NCBI GenBank assembly: GCA_030159075.1
Contig: BROG01000232.1
Coordinates: 124,001 to 188,000, forward strand
DNA: 64,000 nt
Direction of reading: 5' to 3'
Source of the DNA: Atrina japonica
Taxonomy: Eukaryota > Mollusca > Bivalvia > Pterioida > Pinnidae
Part shown: positions 36,427 to 48,400 of the stretch, piece by piece
Numbering within the stretch: the stretch's first letter is position 1
Layout of the letters: the number at the start of each line of letters is the position of its first letter
Made by a program: the position numbers and the translations under genes
Notes under the pieces: model-generated
What the model saw: only the letters and a program-made list of their open reading frames with translations
Databases searched by the model: none
What the model was told of the DNA's origin: nothing

Positions 36427-36750
36427 GTGGTGTCCGGGTAGCGCAGTGGTTAGCGCACTCGCTTTTCACCAATGCGACCCGGGTTCGATCCTCGGATTGG
36501 GCAGGGAAGTATGTGAAATGGTTACCAACCCGGATACGCTCCTGTCCTTCGGACTGAGACAGTAAAAACCGAGGTCCCGTGTCACAGTGAGTGTCTGCAC
36601 GTTAAAGAACCCTCACTGCTCAATGGCCATAGGTGTCGAGCATAGGCCAAAATTTGAAGCCCTTCACCGGCATTGGTGACGTTTCCATATGAGTGAAAGA
36701 TTCTTGAGTGGGACGTTAAACAACAATAAACAAACAAACAAACAAAAAAA
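36427..36750 (+). mobile_element. tRNA-derived SINE with 11-bp target duplication
   Basis: The head has a Pol III A box (tagcgcagtggttagcg, about 36439) and B box ggttcgatcc (36482-36491). A conserved body follows (ctgtccttcggactgagaca; aaaccgaggtcccgtg; ttcttgagtgggacgttaaa), ending in a (CAAA)n tail. cattttagtgg at 36416-36426 is repeated at 36751-36761, a perfect target-site duplication. The head does not fold as an intact tRNA gene and has no discrete 3' end, so it is a retroposon. A diverged relative lies in ferritin intron 3. Confidence 0.9.
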
Positions 36751-36761
36751 CATTTTAGTGG

Positions 36762-37764
36762 TAGATTCTGAGCGATCACCTATGGGGTGTATTAAACTGG
36801 TCAGAGTAGTTATCAAGTTAATTTTTAAAGCCAACAATAAACAGTGATAAAATATCTTATGCCAGGTATCAAATTTCAGTTACAGATCAGGTGAAAAGGA
36901 AAAGGTTATAAATTGAAAGTTGACTTTCCTTTTATAGGCCTATTATTGATCATTTATTAATTCAGCGATATATTTCGGTCCTTTTTTTTTTTATCACTGA
37001 TCATATTTATTTTTATTTTTTGTGTGATTGATGAATGGTTGATTATTTATTACAGGTACTGATGATGACATAGGCGAATTATGATAATCATAACTCGAAA
37101 TTACGTGTAATTTACAGAAAATTATGAAATTAAAACTTGATCATTTCCTAATTTTCATATTTGAGCACATTGTCTGATTTGTTTTGAAAAGTAAACTATT
37201 AGCGATATATGATTTTTTCTTCAAATGAACGTCGCTGAAATAAGGCCCAATTTTCTTTAACGCTAAAGATTATCTGTATCAACCAGAGTTTTTGGAATTT
37301 TTCTTTTTTTAGAATTCCACTCATAAGGAATATATATTCAATGTATGGAGTCTGCCGGGTGAAGTTTATACCTACGGTAAGATGCTCACATATTTTGTCT
37401 TGTTTATTGTGATGTCACCCTTTTCAAATCTTTGAGGATTACATATAAAGACATATTTAGTCATATTAATTTTTGTTTTGATAATTTCTTTTTCATACAT
37501 GGTAATTCTGCAATGTAAATAGTTTAGTGAAAAAATGCCTCGAATAAAAACCACGCAGATCTTCCACAACAGTTACTATTTTTATCGGAAGCCCCTATAA
37601 TCCAGTCGTTATACATCGCTCACTTCGATCTCTACATTAACTGTAATCATTCGAGTAGCCAACTAGGCCCTATATTATTACAGCTGACTTTTCTTCTTTA
37701 GGCAAATAAATTGGATTGCATCGCATTAATGAAAGGGACAGATTATCAAAGACTCGGGGAAAAA
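36762..37764. other. AT-rich stretch without recognisable features
   Basis: No supported feature between the SINE and the next family A copy. Confidence 0.4.
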
Positions 37765-38180
37765 TATTATGGACCTAGTATAAAAATCACAGATATCAAA
37801 ATATCCTATTAACTCATTCACCCCTGAAGACACATTTGGGCTGGCCCAAGTCAATGATTTATAGAAGAGTCCATTATTTTCTAGGTGTTGATAGGTTAAA
37901 CACTTTAGGATGTCCAGGAGACAATATAGATTCTAGTGGTATACAAATCAGCTGGTGAACATAGGGGAAATTCGGATTTCTAGAAATGCAGAGGTGGAAT
38001 CAGGTGCCACGAAGGAGTAAGCGCCCTTGTTGACCGGTCATATCCCCCGAGAGCCAACAGTCAAATGAATTAGGCCCTAAGGGAAGAATAAATCTTCGTC
38101 ACAGTTCAGTGGTAAAGATGAACCCGATATCGAACAGGTAACTCAACATTTAATTTAGTGAAACAGAGTAAATGCAAACA
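37765..38180 (-). repeat. Family A repeat copy with a family E element inside
   Basis: Antisense tail from aaaatcacagatatcaaaat, interrupted at 37809-37899 by family E, then ctttaggatgtccaggag, gtggaatcaggtgccacgaa, and finally the reverse complement of the reverse transcriptase end (gaacaggtaactcaacattt at about 38131). Confidence 0.8.
37813..37895. mobile_element. Family E small inverted-repeat element, 83 bp, TTAA-flanked
   Basis: TTAA at 37809-37812 and 37896-37899 flanks ctcattcacccctg at the left. Removing it and one TTAA restores the family A reading seen in other copies. Confidence 0.8.
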
Positions 38181-38248
38181 AGGATATTATTGGCTATTCA
38201 ATCAATTTTCACACCAGAATACTTTGTTTAATTTGGTTGTTCGATTAA

Positions 38249-38532
38249 AGGGGCATTAGCCATATCGCACAGACTTACAATTCTTACATTTTGTAAAAAT
38301 AAGGTCAAGCTCAGTATCGTATGTAGCCTATATACAGGCCTACAAAAAGCAGCGAGATATAAAGCTTTATACATCGCTGCAAATGAATAATTCCCAAACT
38401 GGGTTTCTCAAACAATATTCACAAAATATAGATCTATAGGAATTTAAGAATTTTTATGCGTATGTATATATATCTTTTTCTTGCTTGTATACCAAACATC
38501 AATCCACGTAGTGTGTGTGAAAGAATGACACT
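38249..38532. mobile_element. Family C inverted-repeat element copy
   Basis: TTAA at 38245-38248 and at 38533-38536. The left end is aggggcattagcc and the right end, decayed, is gaatgacact. The interior shares attttgtaaaaataaggtca and actgggtttctcaaacaata with the other copies. Confidence 0.75.
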
Positions 38533-39126
38533 TTAAGATAAAGATAGGGTGCCCTACATTATAACTGCTAAAGGGAAATAACTCCGCCAAAATACTATCA
38601 TTAGCTGGTGACGTCGCCACACGAGAACCGTTAATCATCAACAACAAAGACAACAACAAAATCTTTAAAATAGCTGAAAAACAAGTAGTAAGTATACATG
38701 TATACTGACCAAACTGATATTCAATTCGAAATGTATTTGCTATATTACAAAACGAAATAAATTATAACGCAATGTAATGATGTTTATATGTTATGCATTA
38801 ATTTAGCATAAACACCGCTTTTAAACGCAGTCTCCTCTCAAGGGATCTACCCCACCCTTACCCCTTGGTGATCCAGTTAGTTAACCAATATTCAACTCAA
38901 GTTATTCATCGTAATTCCTAAAAGAGATTGAGATCAGAGGTGAAATTGATTATAAAGATATGAACTGTACAACAGTGGACTTTGTTTTTAGATATGGCGG
39001 TATAGTGGACATTATATTACTGTCATTCAGGTCCTACACTAGAACAATGACCTATATAAGATTCCTGATATGGTTGGTCAAGATAAACTATCATGTGATC
39101 GTATATATCTAGTCATTAAATATTAA

Positions 39127-39534
39127 GGTATCCATTGTGTAAATGAGTATGTTAAATTCAGATAAATCCGTGGCAATCTCGGCAAATTCCAAAAAAAAAA
39201 TTAAATTTCATTGCAATATCATAAAAATAAGCTTTCTTTAGAAGAAAGTCTTATATTTGATATTAATAAAATATTTGTGAATGATTATTGTACAGAAATC
39301 ATCAAACAATTACAACAACTATGTTTTTATGTTTAATGCCATCGAGATTTAAATCGAAGATCTGCTTTGGCAAGTACAAATAAAAAATAACAATATGCAA
39401 GATTTTTTCCATTTTCGATATTTGGTCCCTAAAAACCTTATATCTTTATATGGGACAAACCTATCTATCATAAAATATAATCATTATAGTACCTTACCAG
39501 GCATCAAATATTGACCTTTTATACAATGGATACC
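39127..39534. mobile_element. Inverted-repeat element of 408 bp with exact TTAA flanks
   Basis: Ends ggtatccattgt and acaatggatacc are perfect 12-bp inverted repeats, each directly flanked by TTAA (39123-39126 and 39535-39538). No reading frame of note. Confidence 0.85.
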
Positions 39535-39538
39535 TTAA

Positions 39539-41220
39539 GAATCGACTTCAACATTTTTACTTTAAGACAACATTTCAATCAAAGTCTGAAAAAAATCAAC
39601 AAACGAATGTAACAGAACAAGTTAAAAAGACCAGACAAACAACAATACACGCGCGTGCGTGCGTCTAAATGATAGATGAATAAGTAAGTTTAACGGGTTT
39701 TTTTTCACTTGACAGTATATCTGAAAATCTATAAATAGACATTACCATTTCAATTCCGAGGTAGTTGTTTTGTTGATTCCATATACGGATACATTGACGC
39801 TATTTTGTCAATTAACAATGACAATTTTCAAACTGAATTGACAGTCACATGTATATAGTAAGTGTGATTACTGAGTAACCATCTCAATTCGTAATATGCA
39901 AATATTATCATGTATGCTTGAGTCTACTCAACAAACGATTATTTGACAAACTTCGTAGTAATCAGTTATCAAAGGGATATGGAAGATGACGATTAAACTC
40001 TGCATTTGACAAAAGACGTGAAGGTCAATTAGGCCTATAAATTGACAGGTATTATGGTCATCATATCATTTTTGTAATACTAAACAATTATCGACCTCAT
40101 TTGAGGTTAATACATGGTGTTATCAATGCAAGAAAGTGATATTTTCACCGAGGCCGAAGGCTTTTATTTGGAAAATTGCTGTTAGTTGTTGTTAAACAGT
40201 GTAAATGAATTTTAGCCCGGTCTATACCATGTTTTTACGATTATAATTCTTTCTGTGCAAATAAATGTCATAATACATTTAGAACTGTTTTCGAAAAAAA
40301 TGAAAGCATTTTATTATATTTTACAAGAATTGAAAATGGGGACATCTAATGAATAAATAAATGAATGAAAATATGAATAAGTAAAACTATCCGAAAATAC
40401 CTGATAGCAAACTCATTTGGATAATTAAGTAACCATGGCCGTGACGGTAAAATACAATGAATTTTGAAATGATATTCAATCAATAAATAGCAACATGCGA
40501 CAAATCTCAAAATATGTTATGTAAATACATATTTATCATTACAACAACCATGTGTACACATTTCTGACACGTGTGGTGCTAAAGTAGAACAAATTGTTGT
40601 AAATAGATGAAGGATGGGACAGTAAAGGTTATCAGATGAAGACAGGTTAACAAGAATGCATAATACAAACTCGGACATGTTTACTAACATCGGGTTATGT
40701 ACATTTAGTTACTGGTTGCTGAATCGCAGACTAATAAAGGTACACATGAAACGAAGTACTGTATTATTGTCAATTGATAAGACAATTTGTAAGGCATTTT
40801 GAAATGAAAATGATTTTCTTACTGACTGATAGTAATATAAGTTAGTATCATCCCGCTGTTATGAGACTTGGAGGATTATATGTCTTTGACTGTCGTTCAA
40901 TCTCCATGTTAAAAAGGCCATGTGTCGTTGTTGTTGGTGTTTTTGTTGTTGTTTTGTTTTGTTTTTTTGTTTTTTTTGCATTTCAAAATATTCGGTTGGG
41001 TATTGTTAAGACCAAACATTTCTTATAACAACCACCAGAACGATGATCTGTTGAATGCTGCGATTATGACTGATGTGGAACCTAATTGTTATGTAGAATT
41101 GTAGTTTCATAACAAATACTGAATCTTAAATTGAAATATGTTTATCTGATATAATTATATCTTTGTCAATATAAACCACGTGAAATGTCCGAGTCGTGGT
41201 CAATATTTACTTTTATTATC
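39539..41220. other. Non-coding stretch upstream of ferritin
   Basis: AT-rich with T/G-rich runs at 40929-40978. No exon or clear repeat is recognised. Distal ferritin control elements may lie here, but none can be named. Confidence 0.4.
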
Positions 41221-41260
41221 GACTGATTTATCAGTCTCTCAATGTCACCTTCCGAACCTC

Positions 41261-41268
41261 TATAAATA
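41261..41268 (+). promoter_or_regulatory. TATA box of the ferritin gene
   Basis: tataaata lies about 30 bp before the expected transcription start near 41290, just ahead of the iron-responsive element. Confidence 0.7.
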
Positions 41269-41295
41269 CAGTAAGATCTCATTATTATAATCGAC

Positions 41296-41325
41296 TGTCT
41301 TGCTGCGTCAGTGAGCGTACAGACA
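41296..41325 (+). promoter_or_regulatory. Iron-responsive element in the ferritin 5' UTR
   Basis: The order is TGTCT, TGC, TGCGT, loop CAGTGA, GCGTA, C, AGACA. The lower stem TGTCT/AGACA is perfect. The upper stem TGCGT/GCGTA pairs with two G-U wobbles. The TGC/C internal loop and the CAGUGN hexaloop are the ferritin-type signature. It should bind iron regulatory protein and block translation when iron is low. It lies about 60 bases before the ATG and close to the expected cap, with no intron between. Confidence 0.9.
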
Positions 41326-41384
41326 AACGTTTTTCACCACTTAATTAATTGAATTTACCATCAGCCGATCTTCATATTGAAACA

Positions 41385-44107
41385 ATGGCTGTAAGTCAAC
41401 CTCGACAGAACTTCCACGCAGAAAGCGAAGCTGGAATCAACCGCCAAATCAACATGGAGTTGTATGCTTCTTACGCCTACCAATCAATGGTAATTATGAA
41501 TTTACGTAAATATGATTAAAAGTTTTAGCATATGTTTGTAGTATATTTCTATGAAATCCAAATATCATTATACAATTTCAAAATGATAATTCTACTATCT
41601 ACTTTTGATCTCTATTCATCAAAACTATTTAAGAACAAAACAAATACACAAATTAATGACACACTTTTCTTGTATCACTAAAATGACCAAATCATCACAA
41701 GGATTTGAGTATATCACACGAAAATTGCCTTGAGTCGTCAGGAATGAAAAGTATTCAAGTCCGACACAAACTTATTAAAACTTGATTTTAAACACATTAT
41801 GCAATATTTCTTATTTTATTTTTAATTCAGGCTTTTTATTTTGACCGTGATGATGTTGCCTTGCCTGGTTTCTCCAAGTATTTCAGCAAAGCTTCCGCAG
41901 AGGAACGCGAGCATGCCGAAAAACTGATGAAATACCAAAACAAGAGAGGTGGCAGAATCGTTCTAAAGGACATCAAGGTACTTATTTCTTAATTAAACGT
42001 TTATCATACTTTAAAATTGAATTCCTTTTGTATGAATTTCACAAAATACAACAAACAATGTTACGCAATTACGACATAAATAAAAACTGACAAAGGTGTA
42101 CCCCAGAATAAGCCGCTGGTTCCTCGAAATCGTAACTGATGGGTAAACTTTGAATAATATAGAGAGAATAAGCGGCGCTGCCTCTAAATTCTAGTGCGTA
42201 ATGACTCGAATGTAGAGCTGATACGGATGTTATGTAAACATAATAGTAAACGGCTATTATAATCATATGAAATTGTCATTCGAAGTTTTAGACACATAAC
42301 TAGTGCCAGTATATTACGCAATGTAGCATCATTTTGCTAGTAGTCAACAAGGATGGGATGAACTTGGTATAGAAGGGAAAATTTTTATTTAAAAGTACTC
42401 CTTCAAGTTATAAGGTCATAATTTATTTCCTTAGAAATTTATCTTAAATACTCAGTTTATGAATCTTAAAGCGTTTAAATATACTATGTTAACCTGAAAA
42501 AAATAAGAAATTTAAAGAATGGGAGAAAAATTCTTAAGTAGAAGAAGACGAAATGTGAATAGAAATCGAAATGTGGTAATGGATATCCATTCATTTCAGC
42601 TCTCCTGCAATGTATTTTGATAATTGTATATAAGATCTATAGGCCGATTCATATACAAAATTTCAATTTTTGATGAAATGTTTTCACCATTTCCCCCAAA
42701 ATCTGAATTTAAAATTACATCCTGGATACACTGAATAAATTTCACGCGTAGCATATTTTGCGTTGTTTCTTATCAGATCTTATTCACGGACATTAAATTT
42801 CCGGCATCACTGATGTCAGAAAAAGAAGTGCAATATGGGTTGAATACATATCCAACTTTACAAGGTGCTTTATTTCACGGGCTATTTAATTTTAATCGAT
42901 AGAGAATATTTCGAAACTAAATCATCGCGAAAAAGCAACTATGCAGTAAATGATATAAAGGGTATTTCACATAATGTTAATTTTGACAGAGATCTGAGAT
43001 CGCTCCGTGTTCCTGAAGCCTGACAGCAACAAATTTTATCTATGTCATAATATCATACCTTACTTATCATATAAATAATTTGAATTTTACAGAAACCAGA
43101 CAGAGATGAATGGGGAACTGGACTAGACGCCATGCAGATAGCGTTGCAGTTGGAGAAATCTGTGAACCAGTCTTTATTGGACCTTCATAAACTAGCAGAC
43201 TCGCACGGTGATGCTCAGGTTTGTACATTTTGATATGATGATAACGTATTGTAGCACATTGTACTTATAGAAATATAAATGGAGTTACCCGGTACTGCGT
43301 TTTATTGTTATTTGCCCATTTGACTCCATATTGATTCTTACAAAAATGGATGCACGTTGCTAGCTTATGAAACTTAATTCCATTTGCCATAATCGATCAA
43401 TATTCTTCACAACGTTTCAAATTTTGTCATCTTTAATATAATTCTTCTTCGATCTATTACTTGCAAAACTAGAACTTAAGTATTATAATTTTATAAATCG
43501 ATTTGATTCTAAGGATTGACTGTAAGTATAAATAGATGAACGCTTGCAGTGGACTAGATGTAAAGTGTTCGACTCACAAACGGAAGATCCCGGGTTCGAT
43601 TTCAAATACCTGGTGATACCAAAAACTTTAAAAAAAAATGGTAGTGACTGTTCCTTTACCAAACGTTCGGCACATGAAATGAAATACACGGGTCTTTCGG
43701 ATGAGACTTAAAACCGAGGCGTGGCACGTAACAGAATACAAACTACTTTGGCATCAGTCCATAGCACTAGTCAAAATTTATGGCAGTTTACCAATAGCTG
43801 ACAACTTATATGAATTAAGTAAACAATTCTTGGCGGGATGTAAAACAACAAACAGATTCTTTTATTTACTGATTTGATACTGAACATTGTACTTATAAAT
43901 TGAATTGATACTAAACATTGTACGTATAAATTGATTTGATACTAAACAACGTACTTATAAATTGATTTGCAGATGACTGACTTTATCGAGAGTGAGTACT
44001 TGGAGGAACAAGTCAATGCTATCAAGGAGATTTCTGATCATATCACCAAACTCAAACGTGTTGGAAGTGGCCTGGGAGAATACGAATTCGACAGAAACCT
44101 CGAGTGA
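41385..44107 (+). CDS. Ferritin, cytoplasmic heavy-type subunit (4 coding exons)
   Basis: Exons 41385-41489, 41831-41977, 43093-43218 and 43973-44107 are all in phase 0, with GT donors and AG acceptors, and encode 170 residues. The product forms a 24-subunit cage that oxidises Fe(II) and stores iron. All ferroxidase ligands are present: E25 and Y32 ([13 protein letters not shown]), E60 and H63 ([11 protein letters not shown]), E105 (QLEKSV) and Q139 (EEQV), equal to human H-chain E27, Y34, E62, H65, E107 and Q141. There is no signal peptide, so it acts in the cytosol. The start ATG is the first after the iron-responsive element. Length matches the usual 170-175 residues. Intron 3 carries an old SINE and a tandem repeat that runs into the acceptor. 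The gene looks intact. Confidence 0.97.
43525..43860 (+). mobile_element. Diverged tRNA-derived SINE in ferritin intron 3
   Basis: A B-box-like ccgggttcgattt (43590) is followed by ggtctttcggatgagactta, aaaccgaggcgtggcacg and ttcttggcgggatgtaaaac, matching in order the body of the SINE at 36427-36750. It ends aacaacaaac. No clear target duplication remains, so it is older. Confidence 0.75.
43871..43969 (+). repeat. 31-bp tandem repeat, 3 units, at the ferritin intron 3 acceptor
   Basis: Unit gatttgatactaaacattgt plus acttataaatt, three times. A fourth partial unit gatttg is directly followed by the cag of the exon 4 acceptor. Confidence 0.9.
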
Positions 44108-44294
44108 TGCATGTTAGTCCATAGCCATAAAACTTTATCACAAAGTGCTCGTGTATAATACACGGAAAAGTCATATTTAGACTAATATGGACATTAAAAT
44201 GTCGGTACTGTGGAAATTCATTGATACTTTCTCCTTGTGTGGAAGAAGTAGGTAGACTTTCTATTGGTATGCAGAAAAAAAACTCTAAAAATCA

Positions 44295-44300
44295 AATAAA
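44295..44300 (+). terminator. Poly(A) signal of ferritin
   Basis: AATAAA lies about 190 bp after the ferritin stop, with a GT-rich stretch (44325-44335) downstream. Confidence 0.7.
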
Positions 44301-44351
44301 AATGAGCAAAAAGTTGATTATTAGTTGTGTTTTATTTTTAAACAATTATGT

Positions 44352-45130
44352 CCCCGAACTGATATTTCAGTACCAGCAGATAATTTTATACCAATATAAA
44401 ATCTCAGATACCAAAATATAAATATTCCGTATATCCACGATACAAATGGATATCTGGTGAATATTAAACAAACACGGACCTCGGGAAATCCAGAGGTGGA
44501 ATCAAGTGCTATTAAATAATCTCACCCGCCGTGAGTCCACAGTCAAATGAAAATGAAATGGGGGTGGAAGAAAGCCTTTTCACAAATGTTCTGAACAGGT
44601 TACTCAACAATTCATTCAGTGAATCAGACTAATATTTCGCTCAGATACCATCATTCAAATTCTAAACTTCTCAATAGCTAAGATATTCATTTTACATAGG
44701 GTACTCTTAGACAGATTCAGCAATCTTTTGGCCTTGTATGATATTATAAACATAATACCAAAGTTATAATTCTCAAGACGACATCGTTTCTGTCAATTAG
44801 ACTTCATCAGTTGAGCTCCTATTTGAAAAGTATGTGTATTTTCTAAAGAGAAAGTGGTATCATACAAGGCCCAATAATATCTCTAAAAATATACCCGAAA
44901 TCCGTCTAAGAGTAACCACTGTAAAAAAAATGACTATCTTAGCTTTAGAAAATTTTCGAATTAAATGGTGTTATCAGTGCCATATATTACTTTATTATAA
45001 GATGAGCAGCTGGTGCCGAAATACCAGGTACTAGGTTTATGTATACCCTCGGGGACTCAAACGGTCCACCAGCAGTGGCAACGACCTAGTGGTTATAAAT
45101 ATCATAAACATAATACCAAAGTTCTTTTTA
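44352..45130. mobile_element. Family B foldback element, both arms, with a family A insertion
   Basis: The right end carries actcaaacggtccaccagca and taccaggtactaggtttatg; the left part starts with the mirrored gtccccgaactgatatttca. The inner arms also mirror: ctcttagacagattcagcaa (left) against the reverse of aatccgtctaagagtaacca (right), with ccttgtatgatat against gtatcatacaagg. It encodes no protein. Family A interrupts the left arm. Confidence 0.7.
44385..44645 (-). repeat. Family A repeat copy inside family B
   Basis: Antisense tail: aaaatctcagataccaaaat, gaaatccagaggtggaatca, and at the far end the reverse complement of the reverse transcriptase C-terminal codons. Family B sequence resumes with taatatttcgctcag. 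Confidence 0.8.
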
Positions 45131-45356
45131 TTTCGGAATTATACACTTAAATTAAACTCGGACTCAACTGATAAAGTCTTATTAACATACAAAACTATAT
45201 CTTTATTTGGCCTAGAGTAGTACCGTCTTTTTATTACGGAAATAGATATACATGTATATTAAATTCGAGCTCTACTGATAAAGTCTTATTGACTGAAACA
45301 ATCTTCTTGGGCATTTTTTTGGTCTCATCCGTAAAAATGTAACTTTAATATCGTGA

Positions 45357-45622
45357 AAGGGGCATATATATTTTGTGAAAAACGTCAGGCCCAGTGTGGT
45401 ATGCACATACAAATAGTAAGGATGAATTAATCAATTGTAATTGAAAAATTGCCAAACTGGGTTTCTCAAGCAATTTTCACAAAATATATCGGGATTTAAG
45501 AATTTATATGTCTTCGGATTTAAGAATTTATATGCCTAAGTATCTCTCTTTTTTGTTATTGTATATCAATCTAAGTAGTAAAAAGGAAATGAATGTTTTG
45601 AAAAAACATAACTAATGCCCCT
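45357..45622. mobile_element. Family C inverted-repeat element with a shortened left arm
   Basis: aaaggggcat runs directly into atatattttgtgaaaaacgt, so most of the left arm is missing. The right end actaatgcccct is followed by TTAA (45623-45626). Internal phrase tggatttaagaatttatatg is partly duplicated (about 45492 and 45516). Confidence 0.75.
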
Positions 45623-45624
45623 TT

Positions 45625-45625
<1 letters not shown>

Positions 45626-45711
<86 letters not shown>

Positions 45712-45729
45712 ATGATGATGATGATGATG
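45626..45729. repeat. (AT)n then (GAT)n microsatellite
   Basis: The AT run begins at the TTAA that ends the family C element and is followed by six GAT units. Confidence 0.95.
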
Positions 45730-46312
45730 GTAGCCATAATTCAATTTCCATTCCACGAAACCACGTTTTACCCACCAACCCCTGATACTACAATGATATA
45801 TTTGCTGACGTTCAAACTACATTTCGAATATATTTTGCCTCAATGCTGAATCTAATGCATATCCATAGCAATATGAGCTGTCAGCTGTCTGATAAACACT
45901 AAACCACTCTGTTGAATCTGTACACTTAGTTTTTCAGGCACGTTTACCACACATGTTCCAAAATTTGTTGATGCTGAGGCATTGTCGGAAAACACGGGCA
46001 TTATCATTTACATATGATAAATTATTTTCGCACGATTAAAACTAAAAACACGCACTTACGCCCGATACCGTCATTGAATGGTACGTGCTTCATCTGCGTA
46101 AAAATAAGGAAAGTTATTTTTAATGGCGGATTAGAATTAGCAATTGCAACGGGTTACATTTTGCAAGTTTATACTAATGATACACTTGTATTTGTTCTTT
46201 TAACCACAAGCGTATATCCTATGAATGAATACGAAATAATTCTATGATATTGCATAAGATCGTCATGTAAAACTTTCCATCAACGACAGTTTATATTTCA
46301 TCAAATCATCGT
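45730..46312. other. AT-rich stretch without recognisable features
   Basis: A 77-codon open frame at 46014-46247 has no recognisable domain. Confidence 0.4.
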
Positions 46313-46316
46313 TTAA

Positions 46317-46397
46317 CTCATCAAACCCATAATACAATGGACTCTTCTGTTAATCAACACTTAGACCAGTCCAAATGTGTCTTTATGGGTGAAATAC
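46317..46397. mobile_element. Family E small inverted-repeat element, 81 bp, TTAA-flanked
   Basis: TTAA at 46313-46316 and 46398-46401 flanks ctcatcaaacccat...atgggtgaaatac. The middle has acacttagaccagtccaaat, shared with the other family E copies. Confidence 0.75.
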
Positions 46398-46401
46398 TTA
46401 A

Positions 46402-47034
46402 CATGGGTTATGTCCTATAACATGTCATTTGTCAAATATTTACGGGTTCATTTATAACGCAGATAGTAATTTCCTACAAAATTTGCATATTATATGTCAT
46501 AAAACAGATTCTTTACTTTTACCGACGTGCACCCCCAAATATACAGCACAAATTCTATTTAAACTCTGCAAAGGTAGCTAGGTCTAACATATTTTAAAAG
46601 ACGAATATATATCAGTTGTATTCTAATTTTAAAGTATCGCTATTCATTTAGCAATTTCTAATACAATTCGAGAAATCTCAAAATATAATTGTTCGTTCAT
46701 TTGGAAATGTTTTATACGGAAAGATTGGACAATATCAAATAAAAACGGTTTAAGCATGTTATTGATAGAAACAATCCTTACTTACAGTGTATACAAACCA
46801 CTCGGGCATTTCGTCTTTTTTCTATAGTGTGTGTATACACAAAATTTTAACCACTCATGTGTTTCGTCTTTTTTCAGTTAGACTTGGCGAATTCTATATG
46901 CCATACCATCACTATTCAGTTTACTTACACCTTTATATTACCAGTTCTTCATTCAGCGATCTGTATAACACAACTGCACAAACTAGGAAACTACGTTAAA
47001 GTATTACCTAAAATGATTGAGACTGTCACAATTC
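46402..47034. other. AT-rich stretch without recognisable features
   Basis: A near-duplicate phrase (accactcgggcatttcgtct and accactcatgtgtttcgtct, about 46798 and 46851) is the only structure seen. Confidence 0.4.
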
Positions 47035-47310
47035 TTGATAATATAAAAAAATTTCAGATACCAAAGTATAAATCAATAGAATGTACAGGACATAAAATAA
47101 CATTTACCAAAGTATTTATCCTCAAGATGTTCAGGAGACAATATACAAATATGGTGAATATTGGACAAACACGGACCTGTAGAAATCTGGAGATGGGATC
47201 AGGTGCCACGGTTAGTATCCCCTGTTGACCGGTTATACCATCTAAATTCAAATGAAAAAGTGAGGAATAAATCAGTACAGACAATTCAACAACCGCTACC
47301 TACTGAATGT
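47035..47310 (-). repeat. Family A repeat copy with an internal duplication
   Basis: The 3' part occurs twice: ttcagataccaaagtataaa (47054) and then taccaaagtatttatcctca (47105). The core follows: acaaacacggacctgtagaa, gatgggatcaggtgccacgg. Confidence 0.75.
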
Positions 47311-48114
47311 TTGCACTTGATGAAACTGAAACCGTAATTGTTTATGTATTCTTCAGTATATGTACACAATACAACTACAGTATGTGAATACCAGAGGTCT
47401 ACCAAGGTACATTTTCACATGTTTACCAATACAACGAGTTTAAATTGAATCATAGCAGGAGTCACAGACTTGCTTTTAGCAACACAAATATTAGAGCTAC
47501 AGTAATAAATGGGGCCACGTTTTACTTTTGCATTCCTAAATTTGGAAATGGGCCGTGTTGTCTAGGTTTTTGTAAGAACCCGGATGTGCGACTTTACCTT
47601 GACATACCTATAGCTGTCATTAGTTGAACAGTTCTTCAGTTCTTACAATATATAATGAATATAGAATATTACAGATAAAAACAACTAATATCATATGCTG
47701 CAGTTTTATTTTAAGATCAATAATGGGAGGTTGAACGTGAAAACCGATCACTGAATCTAGTAAATGTATCTATTCACATTGATGACACATGATCCCTACT
47801 CTGGATTTTCCGGAGGGCAGTGTTTGTCAAATGTTCACTAGATTTGTATAGTTTCTTTTACCGTATGACGGTTAATACTTCAGTATATGCGCTTTTTATA
47901 TTCAAGATGTGTTTAATACAATCATACATATCAAGAAATATTGAATAAACAAGGATTTTCCGATGATACGGTATGTCTAGCGTATTCATCATATGAACTT
48001 TTGATGCACATAAGACTTATTACTTATAAATTGTTGTCATTAGGATGTCAATATAGGCATTCAATGTCAACATTTTGCTAAATTCATGGTCAGTATAGTG
48101 ACTTTTTTACAATT
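47311..48114. other. Non-coding stretch without recognisable features
   Basis: No exon or repeat unit can be supported. Confidence 0.4.
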
Positions 48115-48400
48115 ACAGTGGACTGAACGGACTGAAATGTTGGATGCATGTTCGAGAGGAAGTGTTGAATCATCTGTACCAATTCATTCCTCAATTTTTC
48201 ATTTGAATTGACTATGGATTTGCGGCGTGTGTGACCGGTCATTAAGGGATACTTACTCCTCCACGGCACCTGATCTCATCTCTAACTTTTCTGAGGTACG
48301 TATTCGATCAATGTTCACCTGATTTATATATTGTCTCCTGAACCTCCCAATGATCAATGCTTTGGCATCTGTGATTTATGCCAATATAATTGATAAAACG
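48115..48400 (+). repeat. Family A repeat copy, sense
   Basis: Starts near the reverse transcriptase end (gactgaaatgttggatgc), then gtgtgtgaccggtcattaag, gatacttactcctccacggc, and ends ctttggcatctgtgattt. Confidence 0.8.

Noticed and set aside
36427..36510. Functional tRNA gene
   Set aside because: A and B boxes are present, but the sequence continues into a SINE body with a CAAA tail and target duplication.
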